The position numbers and the translations under genes are program-made. Under the pieces are notes generated by a model. That model had not been told where the DNA came from. It made no database searches and saw only the letters and a list, made by a program, of their open reading frames with translations. Source: Lachnospiraceae bacterium (GTDB lineage Bacteria > Bacillota > Clostridia > Lachnospirales > Lachnospiraceae). From it: 64,000 nt of DNA. The stretch is taken from the NCBI GenBank assembly GCA_014239155.1, contig JAAZZQ010000087.1, forward strand, positions 54,123-118,122. The letters are read 5' to 3'. Of the stretch, positions 1-9,044 are shown in pieces (position 1 is the stretch's first letter; each line of letters begins with the position of its first letter).

Positions 1-1273
1 CCTTCGCAGTTCTCTTGCCATTGGGGAGCATCTTTTGCAGCAAATCAAACAACGGCAGATGACACTCCCCTAAATCGCAGGTTTCCGCCAGCCAATAATT
101 CATCTCCGTGTTAATGTTGATTGTATACTTGGCATCCCACGGTGCCTCCATATCCTTGTTCCACAACCCTTGCAACGTGGCAGGCAATGTGCCCGGACGA
201 CTGCAACTGATAAGTAAATATCTACCAAAATTAAAATAAAGCTGTTCTAAACTTATATTTATTTTTCCTGCTGCTATTTCTTCCAGACATTTATCGGTAG
301 GTTTCTGTAGTATCTGCTCTTCCGAATCCAAGGTCAATGACATTCTGTCAAAATAAGACCTATACTCTGTAATATGTCTCTCCAAAAGTACCTCATAGCG
401 CTTAGATGCTGCCTTTTCCAACTTTTCAGAGAGTACATTTTGCAATGCAATTTCTTTTTCCTGTACACGGTAAGTAGTCACTGCACTCCAATATAAAAAT
501 ACCTCTGTGGCATCATAAATAACAATGTTCTCGCCAATCACTTCAATCTTTCCATCAGGACTTACTGCCTTGCACATCATGGCATAATCCAGCCCATCAC
601 GTCCCAGATTTCCACCAAGTATAATACTATCCTTCGATGCTGCTTTAGAATATTCATAGATATGATGCCTCGACTGCATAATATCTAAATTCATTTTATT
701 TTTCCCGCTGACAGTCAAATGCATTACACACACATCATCTGGTGCTGATATAAAAATCTCTCGGTCATACACAGTATCATCAAAAAGAAAATGCGCGTGA
801 GAAATGGCTCTTTCTATATCCAGATCTCTTCTGTATGCACATACATCCTTGACTGTGGCATCCTTTACCGAATCAATGTAAACTTTTGTCTTGTTCTGTC
901 GTTCGTTTGGCAAACCACATGGGCTTTCATAGTGAATCGTAATATCTCCAAGAGTCTGATAGATGCGCATTCCAAACGGTGTGCCACTCAGCGCCTGCTT
1001 ACATAAGCGTTCCGCCTCATGAATTTTGCCCGCTTTAATTAACTCTCGTATTACAGGAAGTTTCTCCCTTGCACTCGGATTATTCCTGTCCATAGGACCA
1101 CCATACCACACAGTCTCCTCGTTGACTTGTATGTGCTCACAGCCAATACCGCCGAACACCATACCACCAATCCTACCATTTCCAAGTGGAAGTGCCTCAT
1201 TCCAGTCTATTGCAGGTCTGTCATACCATAACATTGTACACTTATTTCCGTCATGGCTTTTCTTCCTATTCAT
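1..1273 (-). CDS. GH95-family alpha-L-fucosidase, 3' part outside window
   Basis: About 424 N-terminal residues are visible; the reading frame leaves the window at base 1. The N-terminus carries the beta-sandwich signature of family 95 enzymes (WNEALPLGNGRIGGMVFGG, then VNEETVWYGGP), and a later stretch contains WNKDMEAPW followed by NINTEMNYW, which in GH95 holds the active-site asparagines. GH95 enzymes release terminal alpha-1,2-linked L-fucose (some members prefer L-galactose) from glycans. No signal peptide is visible, so it probably acts in the cytoplasm. It lies downstream of the LacI and GH3 genes on the same strand, separated from GH3 by about 430 bases of hairpin-rich DNA. The catalytic acid cannot be checked because it lies beyond the window. 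Confidence 0.85.
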   Translation of the reverse strand, partial: MNRKKSHDGNKCTMLWYDRPAIDWNEALPLGNGRIGGMVFGGIGCEHIQVNEETVWYGGPMDRNNPSAREKLPVIRELIKAGKIHEAERLCKQALSGTPFGMRIYQTLGDITIHYESPCGLPNERQNKTKVYIDSVKDATVKDVCAYRRDLDIERAISHAHFLFDDTVYDREIFISAPDDVCVMHLTVSGKNKMNLDIMQSRHHIYEYSKAASKDSIILGGNLGRDGLDYAMMCKAVSPDGKIEVIGENIVIYDATEVFLYWSAVTTYRVQEKEIALQNVLSEKLEKAASKRYEVLLERHITEYRSYFDRMSLTLDSEEQILQKPTDKCLEEIAAGKINISLEQLYFNFGRYLLISCSRPGTLPATLQGLWNKDMEAPWDAKYTININTEMNYWLAETCDLGECHLPLFDLLQKMLPNGKRTAK

Positions 1274-1705
1274 TTTTTCTCCTTTTGTACTTTCCACGCT
1301 AACTCTCACCCGCCCGCTTTAGCGGATACTCAAATCAAGAAAACCCTTGATTTTCAAGAGTTTTCTTGTTAAAATTGAAAATTCCCTACAAATCATTTTA
1401 TAGCATATTATATATATTTACAATAGCAGCTTTAGAAAAAAATAGAGTAGGGAAAAATTTTCCCTACTCACCTATATCTCCTTATGTCAAAAAATATTCA
1501 AGAATGCCATCGGCATTCTTGCTGCGGCGTGCGGGTCAGCTCTGCTGACAGATTACGGATTCACACACCTGCAATTTTGCCGGAGGCTTATCTCAGTTAG
1601 AGATTGTACTCCCACTGAGACAAAATTATATTTTACTTGTCACTTATAGAAGTAAGAGTCTTCTCCGACTGAGATAAAACATTCTTACTCTGTTTCCTTC
1701 CTATC
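1274..1705. repeat. Hairpin-rich spacer between GH3 and GH95 genes
   Basis: No gene is seen here. A near-perfect palindrome at 1445-1469 has 12-base arms (GAGTAGGGAAAA) around one central base. A second hairpin is at 1500-1520 (AAGAATGCC around ATC) and a third follows near 1535 (GTCAGC/GCTGAC). TATCTCAGT near 1589 is matched by ACTGAGATA near 1666. These may be terminators or processing signals between the two glycosidase genes. A similar GAGTAGG hairpin occurs at 45357. Confidence 0.5.
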
Positions 1706-4471
1706 TTACTCAATACATGCTCGAAACTCCATATAGTCAATCTGCATGCCAGGCTTGAGAAACAGCATCTTCATTTGATAGTACCCTGCCTCTAATTTTA
1801 CACATAAAAGTTTCTGCTGTATCCATCTCCCATTTGTACCATTCGTCTGAAAAGTAGCTAACTCTTGCGCATTAAGAATCGCTTTGCAAACACATTGTGC
1901 CTGATTTGTCTCCTTTGACATGATCCGCACAATCACATCATAGTATCCTGCCATCTCAACTGCAAAATGTCTCTCAGCTTCCACAGTCGTATTCCACACA
2001 ATTCTACCATTATCGTCCAAGGCGTTTTCACCTTGCATATCTGTGCTAAGTGCTTTAATAAATGGTATTTTTACAATGCCGTTTCCTTCTCGTCCAAACG
2101 CGGGAGTTCTCATCAAAAAACGACAAATATTTATTGCACTTCTCTGTAACTCTCCAATCGTAAGCCTTCCTGTACCAAGCGCCTCAATAGAATCATCACC
2201 AAACGAGTTGATTTCCGCACCATTGTTATTCACAACCATATAGATGTCGTTCTGCGCTCGTACCATGTCCGCAGTGCGTCGAATAGAGCCTTCTCCTCCC
2301 TCCGTAACATCATTAATACTTGCCCACCAATCTGTCATCACAATTCCATTGTAGCCCCACTCTTTTCTCAAGATCGTTGTATTTAAATCATATGCCGATG
2401 CTGTCCAATAACCATTAACAGGATTGTATGAAGTCATTATCGACTGCGTATTTCCCTCTTTCACAGCAATCTCAAACGCCTTCAGATAAATTTCCCGCAG
2501 CGCCCTCTGAGAAATTACTGCGTTGACAACATGTCTTTTTGTCTCCTGCGAATTACAAGCAAAATGTTTGATTGTGGCATGTACGCCCTTTTTCCCAATT
2601 CCACGAACCACAGCAGCAGCCATTTTTCCTGTCAAAAGTGAATCTTCTGAAAAATACTCAAAATTTCTGCCGTTAAGCGGGTGTCTATGGATATTGATAC
2701 CCGGTCCTAAAAGTGCATCAATCTGATTTTGCACAAGCTCCTCACCGACGCAGCCAAACAGCTCTTGTGTGAGCACTTCGTCCCAAGTACATGCTATCAA
2801 TGTACCAATCGGAACTTGTGTAGCGTGCGCACCATTGTCCATTCGGATTCCAGATGGTCCATCCGCACAACACCCTACCGGAATACCAAACCGAAACAGT
2901 GTGTCAGACACCCCACCAAACGCAGCCGCCGTTCCCGGTGTCACTTTCGGACTACACATTCCTTCCCCTCTCACAATCGCTGCTAAGTCTCTTGTAGAAA
3001 GCTGAGCGATAAACGCTTCCATTGTGCAGTTTCCTTCCGCTACGTCTTTTAACAAAAATCCTTTATCTCCTGTATATGAAATTGTTTGAGGCAATCTGGA
3101 CACAATTCGTTCTTTTAGATGAATTGTTCGCACTGGAACTGGCTCATACTCCAATGTCAGCGTATTGTCTGTTCCTGCAACCGCACGTATACGCTCAAAT
3201 TCTTCCACAGGAGCCAATGCCTCCTCACACTGTTCTATTAAAAGGGTGTTCGCAAGCTGCCAATGCATTTTATTATCAATGAGTACTTCCTCTGTATCAC
3301 GCACATTGGTACCCACATAAAAATGGTATGTACCTGCCTCAAGCACATAGGCATGTCTATATCCACTGACACCACTGTCATCAAAAGAAGCAATCCTGTA
3401 TACTGGAACTTCTATCTGCAATTTCTCTTCCTCTTGACACTCCAGATTCCGCGTCTTAGCAAATCCAATCAGCTCCCGCGCAGGTCTTCCCATACCACTT
3501 ACAGGCTTTTCTACATACAACTGTACTATCTCACGTCCACTATAAGTAGTTCCAATGTTTTTCACCTTGCAAGTAAACAAAAATGTAATCTTAACACCAC
3601 TTCCCTCCACCTTAACTGCACTGTCCATTATCGAAAATTGTGTGTAGGAAAGCCCATATCCAAATGGATAGAGCACGGCATCTTTCGCAAACGTCTCAAA
3701 ATATCTGTAACCGACATAAATGTCCTCCTGATATACGTTTTTCTCCATTCCACCATAATTTTTGTCAGACGGATAATCTGTAATGTTTTTCGCAATTGTA
3801 TCTGTAAGTTTTCCCTGAAAAACTTCCTTTCCAGCAAGAACATCCGCTATGCCATTTCCGCCCTCCATACCGCCTTGCCATGCATACACTACTGCACTAA
3901 TATGCGCGTTTTTTTGAACAAAACTCATATCTATAATATTCGCAACATTCAGCACTACAATTACATGTTTAAAAGATTCGCATACATTGTCAAGCATTTC
4001 CTGCTCTGCCCTTGACAGATAATAGCTTCCCTCTGTGGCAGCATTATCCTTATCTTCACCCGCTGTTCTCCCAATTATTACAATTGCCTTATTCGATACA
4101 GCTGCAACCTTCGCGGCAAGTTCCTTTGACACTGGCATCTCCTGCTGGCACCAAGGTTCACTTGTCCAGCCACCCCCACCGTTGTCATAAGGGTGATCCG
4201 AAATCCATTTCTCATAGCAGTCAACCAGCTCTTCATTGAGACAAATTTGATTATCCCTAAGCCCGTCCAACAAATTTGTTGTGTAAAGAACATTTACTGC
4301 ACCACCTGAACCTGTACCACTTCTGTAATACTCCTTCTGGCATCTGCCAAACACTGCCACATGGTCATCTGTCAAAAGCGGCAACACCATATTCTCATTC
4401 TTTAAAAGCACCGCACCCTGCGCAGCAACCTTTCTACACAATTTTGTAATCTGACTCTGATTCTTTTCCAT
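1706..4471 (-). CDS. GH3 beta-glycosidase with permuted domain order
   Basis: Glycoside hydrolase family 3 protein of about 921 residues in the permuted order known from rumen and gut Firmicutes. The GH3 C-terminal-type domain comes first (AVLLKNENMVLPL near residue 25), then a fibronectin-III-like domain (about 260-400), then the catalytic TIM-barrel domain (about 480-800). The nucleophile is the Asp of GIVMTDWWAS (about residue 714), and KHFACNSQE is a substrate-binding motif. The last 110 residues look like a small beta-sandwich, possibly carbohydrate-binding. There is no signal peptide, so it is likely cytoplasmic and acts on imported beta-glucosides or xylosides; the substrate cannot be told. 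I prefer the ATG at 4471 over the in-frame GTG at 4486 because GTGAGG sits about eight bases before the ATG. Confidence 0.9.
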   Translation of the reverse strand: MEKNQSQITKLCRKVAAQGAVLLKNENMVLPLLTDDHVAVFGRCQKEYYRSGTGSGGAVNVLYTTNLLDGLRDNQICLNEELVDCYEKWISDHPYDNGGGGWTSEPWCQQEMPVSKELAAKVAAVSNKAIVIIGRTAGEDKDNAATEGSYYLSRAEQEMLDNVCESFKHVIVVLNVANIIDMSFVQKNAHISAVVYAWQGGMEGGNGIADVLAGKEVFQGKLTDTIAKNITDYPSDKNYGGMEKNVYQEDIYVGYRYFETFAKDAVLYPFGYGLSYTQFSIMDSAVKVEGSGVKITFLFTCKVKNIGTTYSGREIVQLYVEKPVSGMGRPARELIGFAKTRNLECQEEEKLQIEVPVYRIASFDDSGVSGYRHAYVLEAGTYHFYVGTNVRDTEEVLIDNKMHWQLANTLLIEQCEEALAPVEEFERIRAVAGTDNTLTLEYEPVPVRTIHLKERIVSRLPQTISYTGDKGFLLKDVAEGNCTMEAFIAQLSTRDLAAIVRGEGMCSPKVTPGTAAAFGGVSDTLFRFGIPVGCCADGPSGIRMDNGAHATQVPIGTLIACTWDEVLTQELFGCVGEELVQNQIDALLGPGINIHRHPLNGRNFEYFSEDSLLTGKMAAAVVRGIGKKGVHATIKHFACNSQETKRHVVNAVISQRALREIYLKAFEIAVKEGNTQSIMTSYNPVNGYWTASAYDLNTTILRKEWGYNGIVMTDWWASINDVTEGGEGSIRRTADMVRAQNDIYMVVNNNGAEINSFGDDSIEALGTGRLTIGELQRSAINICRFLMRTPAFGREGNGIVKIPFIKALSTDMQGENALDDNGRIVWNTTVEAERHFAVEMAGYYDVIVRIMSKETNQAQCVCKAILNAQELATFQTNGTNGRWIQQKLLCVKLEAGYYQMKMLFLKPGMQIDYMEFRACIE

Positions 4472-4566
4472 TTTTGTTATCCTCACAGTTCTATCTTTTA
4501 TATTTTCCTACATATTACGCATCCTTGTACACTTTCTTAAAATATTTTCTTTGTATGCCTACGCAC

Positions 4567-4616
4567 AATAAAAACGTTTTTATTTTTACTAACATATCAT
4601 AATAAAAACGTTTTTA
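4567..4616. promoter_or_regulatory. Twin LacI-type operators upstream of GH3 gene
   Basis: Two palindromes with the same core, TAAAAACGTTTTTA, lie at 4567-4584 (18-base perfect palindrome) and 4603-4616. Their centres are 34 bases apart, a little over three helical turns. The central CG and dyad symmetry are typical of LacI/GalR operators. A LacI-family gene lies immediately upstream, so repression of the GH3 (and GH95) genes by that protein is the simplest reading. Confidence 0.75.
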
Positions 4617-4619
4617 CAA
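4591..4619 (-). promoter_or_regulatory. Probable promoter of the GH3 gene
   Basis: Reading the minus strand, TTGTAA (complement of 4614-4619) and TATGTT (complement of 4591-4596) are separated by 17 bases. The -35 hexamer and spacer overlap the 4603-4616 operator, so bound repressor would block polymerase. Confidence 0.5.
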
Positions 4620-4680
4620 TCCCATTTTCTAACTTTATTTGTCTTTGTACAAAATACTCAAAGTAACAGAATAAAATTTG

Positions 4681-5685
4681 TTAAAATCTCCTCGTGCATG
4701 TCGATTCCCGTGGAATAATCCTGCCATGCAACACGTCAATGCAGCCTTTTTCCTCTCCTAAAATCAGCGCAATCAAATGTTTGACCGCCAGTGTTCCTTG
4801 TTTTTCAAAAGAAGTTCTCATTGTGGTAAGCGATGGTTTTACAAGGCTTGATATCTCGATGTCATCACAACCGATAACACTCACCTGTTCCGGCACTCGT
4901 ATGCCACTGTCCGTCAATGCCTTCACTGCACCGATGGCACTCAAATCATTCGCTGCAAATACTGCCTCTGGCAGCGGTCTACCCAACTGTAAAAATTGTT
5001 TCATGGAATTATAAGCATCTTCTTTTTCAAATCTGCCTTCTATAATATACGACTTATCCAAACAAATTCCCGCTTGCATCAATCCTGTTTGAAAACCTTG
5101 CAAACGTTTCATATTATCATAATTATCATTTGCACCATTAACATACGCAAATGTATGATGTCCTAGCGACAACAAATATTGCGCAACCATCTCCCCTTCA
5201 TGATAAGAGTCAAAGACGACACTTGACATTCGCTCCCCTTGTAGCTCTCTATCCAAAAATATAGTTGGTGTCTGCGTCTTCTGAAAAAGAATTGTCTCTT
5301 TTTCCTTAATATCTTTGTTTAAAATAATCGCACCGTCCATGCGTCTTCCAAGAATGTTCGCCATCATATTATGCGCACATTCACTGACAAAAATGTTCAA
5401 CTCATAGCCATAATTTTTGCACTCTTGATACACAGCATCTGCAAGAATATTATAATAAGTCCCTCTAATCGATGTAAGAAACAAACCAATTACCTTTGTA
5501 TGCTGAGACTTTAAATTTCTTCCATTAAGATTTGGCACATAATTCAGTCGTTCTGCCACATCCAAAATATGCTGTTTTGTCTCTGAACGCAACACATCAA
5601 CACCATTGAGTGCATTCGATACCGTTGAGATGGACACCCCTGCCTCTCGCGCCACATCTTTAATTGTCACCTTTTGTGTCGCCAT
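4681..5685 (-). CDS. LacI/GalR-family transcriptional regulator
   Basis: A protein of about 334 residues with an N-terminal LacI helix-turn-helix (VTIKDVAREAGVSISTVSNA), a hinge helix region and a periplasmic-binding-protein-like effector domain ending in a DNA-proximal GRIIPRESTC. Length and layout are typical for the family. The ATG at 5685 has AGGAG ten bases upstream; the GTG at 5694 would sit almost on top of that site. It is transcribed towards the GH3 gene and probably binds the twin palindromes at 4567-4616. The inducer is probably a sugar released from the GH3 or GH95 substrate; this is inference. Confidence 0.92.
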   Translation of the reverse strand: MATQKVTIKDVAREAGVSISTVSNALNGVDVLRSETKQHILDVAERLNYVPNLNGRNLKSQHTKVIGLFLTSIRGTYYNILADAVYQECKNYGYELNIFVSECAHNMMANILGRRMDGAIILNKDIKEKETILFQKTQTPTIFLDRELQGERMSSVVFDSYHEGEMVAQYLLSLGHHTFAYVNGANDNYDNMKRLQGFQTGLMQAGICLDKSYIIEGRFEKEDAYNSMKQFLQLGRPLPEAVFAANDLSAIGAVKALTDSGIRVPEQVSVIGCDDIEISSLVKPSLTTMRTSFEKQGTLAVKHLIALILGEEKGCIDVLHGRIIPRESTCTRRF

Positions 5686-5821
5686 ACCCTTCACACTCCT
5701 CTATCAGCGCTTTTTTTCAAAATAATAAAACCACTCTTTTTCCACAATTCTTTCTTATAAATTCATCTATAGTAACTATTGTCTTTTGCCAATTCTAATT
5801 TTTTCTTTGTAATATTGACAT

Positions 5822-5875
5822 AGTATAATGAATATGCTCTTTATCCGTTTCCATATATAGGATATTCATTATACT
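5822..5875. repeat. 14-base perfect inverted repeat, AT-rich
   Basis: AGTATAATGAATAT at 5822-5835 is matched by its exact reverse complement at 5862-5875, with 26 bases between. It lies upstream of the LacI gene in otherwise featureless DNA. It could be a regulator site, a terminator without a T tract, or a remnant of a small transposable element. Confidence 0.5.
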
Positions 5876-5929
5876 TTTGGCATATCTTCTGTGAAAATCG
5901 CTCAATATCCTCCAATATTTTTTAATATT

Positions 5930-6451
5930 AGTCATTTCTTTCTGTATTTGCACACAAAAAATAATATAATACTATAACAAATATTTGTTCCTGTTTTTAG
6001 AATTCCGTATTCTTATGATAAGTATAACACAAGCTACTACTTTTGGCTACTTTAACCCATCGTCTAAAATCAATGGGATTATAGCCCTATTTCAAAATAT
6101 GATTATGCACATTATAGTATGGATAGAAGCAGAACATATCCTGTACTTGATATGCTTTATCTATCCGATTATAATGAAAGACAGGCAGTTCACGCTTCTA
6201 ATTTCTGATCGAATGGAATACTAGGGCGTGTTTGAAAAATGTTTTCCGCCAGATGAACGTCATAATTTGTGCCATTGTCTATAAAATATAGTATTGCACC
6301 AAAGCTATGGAAAAATAGGGTATTTCTAAGCGGCACGTGCAGATACCTTGTAAAAACAGAATACCAAAAGTTTTAAAAATTACTTATATGTGGCTGATGC
6401 CAAAGAGCAAAAAAGCTAATTAAGGGTAAATAAGGAAAGTGAGCAATCAAA
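5930..6451. other. Non-coding or decayed DNA before the response regulator
   Basis: No intact gene. Between about 6030 and 6210 two plus-strand frames look coding-like (FGYFNPSS in one, then DMLYLSDYNERQAVHAS ending at a stop near 6208), suggesting a frameshifted end of an old gene that I do not recognise. From 6223 the run GGGCGTGTTTGAAAAA resembles an insertion-sequence end, but no partner repeat was found. The ribosome site of the next gene (AAGGAAAG) closes the region. Confidence 0.35.
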
Positions 6452-7126
6452 ATGAAAAAGATATTAGTAATCGAAGATGATGAAATCTTAAATTCCGGCT
6501 TATGCTATAACATTCAGAAAATAGAACTATTCCCTGTTTCTGCCTATTGTATAAAAGACGCAGAAGAAAAACTAAAAAAAGAAACTTTTGATTTGATATT
6601 GCTTGATATAAACTTACCAGATGGAAATGGGTTTGACTTTGCCCAAAAAGCAATGCCGAAATATCATACACCTCTTATTTTCTTAACAGCGCATAATCTG
6701 GAAGAAGAAATGATTAAAGGACTGCAATTAGGCGCTGATGATTATATTGTGAAACCTTTTAGCATTAAAGTTGTTATGGAGAAAATACAAGTAGTATTAA
6801 GACGATGTTATGGTGGGCGTGGGGCAGAAATCTATTTTTGTGGTAATTTAGTCATTGACTTCAAAAATCATACCATCATGCGTAAAAAAGAAGCCTTGGC
6901 TTTAACCCCCACTGAATTTGAAATTTTGCAAGTGCTTGTTGAGAACAGAGGACAGATTTTAACAAAAGATTTACTGTTAGAGAAAATATGGGATAGAAAA
7001 GGTAATTATGTAAATGAACATACACTGTCTTTGAACGTAAGCAGATTGCGAAATAAAATAGCGGATGATGAATTTAATTATATTAAAACCATCTATGGAT
7101 TAGGCTATAAATGGAGTGAAAACTAA
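6452..7126 (+). CDS. OmpR-family response regulator
   Basis: 224 residues with a receiver domain (acidic pair EDD at 8-10, phospho-acceptor Asp52 in LLDINLPDGNGF, switch Thr in LTAHN, Lys in IVKPF) and a winged-helix DNA-binding domain (TPTEFEILQVLVENRGQI). It is followed directly by its kinase gene, with stop and start touching. By family logic it controls the ABC transporter genes at 8368-11426. Confidence 0.93.
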   Translation: MKKILVIEDDEILNSGLCYNIQKIELFPVSAYCIKDAEEKLKKETFDLILLDINLPDGNGFDFAQKAMPKYHTPLIFLTAHNLEEEMIKGLQLGADDYIVKPFSIKVVMEKIQVVLRRCYGGRGAEIYFCGNLVIDFKNHTIMRKKEALALTPTEFEILQVLVENRGQILTKDLLLEKIWDRKGNYVNEHTLSLNVSRLRNKIADDEFNYIKTIYGLGYKWSEN

Positions 7127-8143
7127 ATGAAACGACACAAATATCTGTTAATCTTTGTAAACATACTGCTACTTTTTGCCGGTATCTCCATCGTGCTGAT
7201 ACAAGTGGAAAGCACAATGATAAAAAGTACACTTGTATTGATTTTCCTGTCTTTTGGACTGGTAAATTGGGCAAATTATCTTTATTTCCGTAAAAGATTT
7301 ATCTGCTTTTCTAATGAAATGTGCCGTAATACGGAAAAGATATTACATGGGCATTCTATAAAATATCAACAAAACAAGGAGACACTGACCTCTAAAATGA
7401 TTACGGAATTAGAGAAAGTAGAGGATATTTTTTCTTATCAGCTTACAGCGTGTATACAAGAAAAAAAAGAGTTGCAGAAAATGATTTCTGAACTTACACA
7501 CCAAATCAAGACTCCTGTTTCTAATATTCAGATGTATTGTGATATGTTTTCTGACCCGAATATTTCTGATACAGAAGCCAGACAATTTGTATCTGTGATC
7601 CAACAACAATTAGGAAAATTAGAATTTTTACTGAATGTGCTTATCAAATCCTCCCGTCTTGAAACCGATATGATTAAACTTCAAATGGAAAACAGTAGAC
7701 TCATTGAAACATTAGCGATTGCTGTAAATAACGTAATCCAGAAAGCAGAGCAAAAAAAGATAGACATCTGCGTTTCATGCAGACCTGCGATTCAAGTTTA
7801 CCATGATATGAAATGGACAACAGAAGCGATTGAGAATATTTTGGATAACGCAATTAAATATACTCCCGAAAATGGAAAGGTTTTGATTTCCGTCAAGACT
7901 GGAGAAATGTATACTATAATTAAAATAAAAGACACGGGAAAAGGAATTGAAGCAGCACACGTCAATGATATTTTCAAAAGATTTTATAGAGAAAAGTCCT
8001 CATCAAAAGAGGAAGGATTAGGTTTGGGATTATATCTTGCAAGAAATATCATATCTTTACAGGGCGGTTATATCTCTGTTCATTCTGTGCTGGGGAAAGG
8101 CAGTTGTTTTTCTGTATGCCTGCCAAATCGTGTACATAAGTAA
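7127..8143 (+). CDS. Intramembrane-sensing histidine kinase, BceS type
   Basis: 338 residues with two membrane helices (about 7-26 and 34-54) joined by a very short loop, so no sensor domain lies outside the cell. The DHp helix has His125 in ELTHQIKTPVSN and the HATPase domain has ENILDNAIKY, DTGKGIE and GLGLGLYLA. Kinases of this layout usually sense antimicrobial peptides through their partner ABC transporter, and the partner genes lie just downstream. Confidence 0.9.
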   Translation: MKRHKYLLIFVNILLLFAGISIVLIQVESTMIKSTLVLIFLSFGLVNWANYLYFRKRFICFSNEMCRNTEKILHGHSIKYQQNKETLTSKMITELEKVEDIFSYQLTACIQEKKELQKMISELTHQIKTPVSNIQMYCDMFSDPNISDTEARQFVSVIQQQLGKLEFLLNVLIKSSRLETDMIKLQMENSRLIETLAIAVNNVIQKAEQKKIDICVSCRPAIQVYHDMKWTTEAIENILDNAIKYTPENGKVLISVKTGEMYTIIKIKDTGKGIEAAHVNDIFKRFYREKSSSKEEGLGLGLYLARNIISLQGGYISVHSVLGKGSCFSVCLPNRVHK

Positions 8144-8170
8144 ATTGTCTATTATTGTTCATAGACCCGG

Positions 8171-8192
8171 AATGCGCCCTTCAGGGCGCGTT
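8171..8192 (+). terminator. GC-rich hairpin between kinase and ABC genes
   Basis: GCGCCCT and AGGGCGC form a tight hairpin 30 bases after the kinase stop. It is followed by a modest T content and by about 175 bases before the ABC gene, so the transporter genes probably have their own, regulator-controlled promoter in 8195-8365. An attenuator is also possible. Confidence 0.45.
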
Positions 8193-8367
8193 CTGTAAGA
8201 ACATAATTTAGCAGTAAAGGACAATTTTTGCACAGCAAAACTTCTAATATCGTTCCGAATCGTAACGATTGTTTCAATATTGATACTTTTGAAAGGAAAA
8301 ATGAAACAAAATTGATAAATTTAAGTTTTATGATAAGAGTATTAATATAGAAAGGAACACAAAACAA

Positions 8368-9042
8368 ATGAACATTTTAACCACAAACAATTTGACTAAA
8401 TATTATGGAACAGAGCCGTTGCTAGTAAAAGCACTTGATGGCATTTCTTTAGAAATTGAACAAGGGAGTTTCACAGCAATCGTAGGGACTTCTGGATCCG
8501 GCAAAAGTACATTGCTTCACATACTTGGCGGCTTGGATACCCCCACCAGTGGAAGCGTATGCGTAGATGGACAGGAATTAAGCGGCATGGGTAAAAACGA
8601 GCTTGCTATTTTTCGGAGAAGAAAGATTGGATTTGTCTTCCAAAATTATAATCTTATTCCCAATCTTACAGTCTATGACAACATTGTTTTTCCTGTAGAA
8701 TTGGACGGAAGAAGCGTCGATGAAGAATATTTGACAGTTATCACAGGAACATTGAACATCGGAGATAAGCGAAATCGAAAACCAAAAGAACTGTCTGGCG
8801 GACAGCAGCAAAGAGTTGCGATTGCAAGAGCTCTGGCAGCAAAACCCGCAATTATTTTAGCAGACGAACCAACAGGAAATCTGGACAGTCATACAAGTCA
8901 GGAAGTCATTGGATTATTAAAAACAACAAGTGAAAAATTTCATCAGACGATTGTTATGATTACACACAATGATGAAATTGCACAATCAGCTGACCGTACA
9001 ATCCGTATTGAAGACGGAAAAATTGTGGAAAGCAGGTGGTAA
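8368..9042 (+). CDS. ABC transporter ATPase, MacB/BceA type
   Basis: 224 residues with Walker A GTSGSGKST, Q-loop FVFQNYNLIPNL, signature ELSGGQQQRVAIARAL, Walker B IILADEPTGNLD and H-loop ITHND. This set is typical of ATPases paired with FtsX-type permeases. These pairs usually extract or expel antimicrobial peptides or lipoproteins rather than import nutrients. The GAAAGGAACAC site precedes the ATG. The permease follows at once. Confidence 0.93.
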   Translation: MNILTTNNLTKYYGTEPLLVKALDGISLEIEQGSFTAIVGTSGSGKSTLLHILGGLDTPTSGSVCVDGQELSGMGKNELAIFRRRKIGFVFQNYNLIPNLTVYDNIVFPVELDGRSVDEEYLTVITGTLNIGDKRNRKPKELSGGQQQRVAIARALAAKPAIILADEPTGNLDSHTSQEVIGLLKTTSEKFHQTIVMITHNDEIAQSADRTIRIEDGKIVESRW

Positions 9043-9044
9043 GT

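Noticed and set aside
3263..4015. 250-codon open frame on the plus strand
   Set aside because: It lies wholly opposite the GH3 gene, has low-complexity hydrophobic and Cys/His-rich text, no ribosome site and no family motif; it is a shadow of the real gene.
5985..6224. 79-codon plus-strand frame before the response regulator
   Set aside because: Its text changes to coding-like sequence in another frame midway, so it is at best debris of an older gene, not an intact CDS.
8195..8365. Possible riboswitch upstream of the ABC gene at 8368
   Set aside because: Only one GC-rich hairpin is present; no known riboswitch core could be recognised. A regulator-controlled promoter is simpler.
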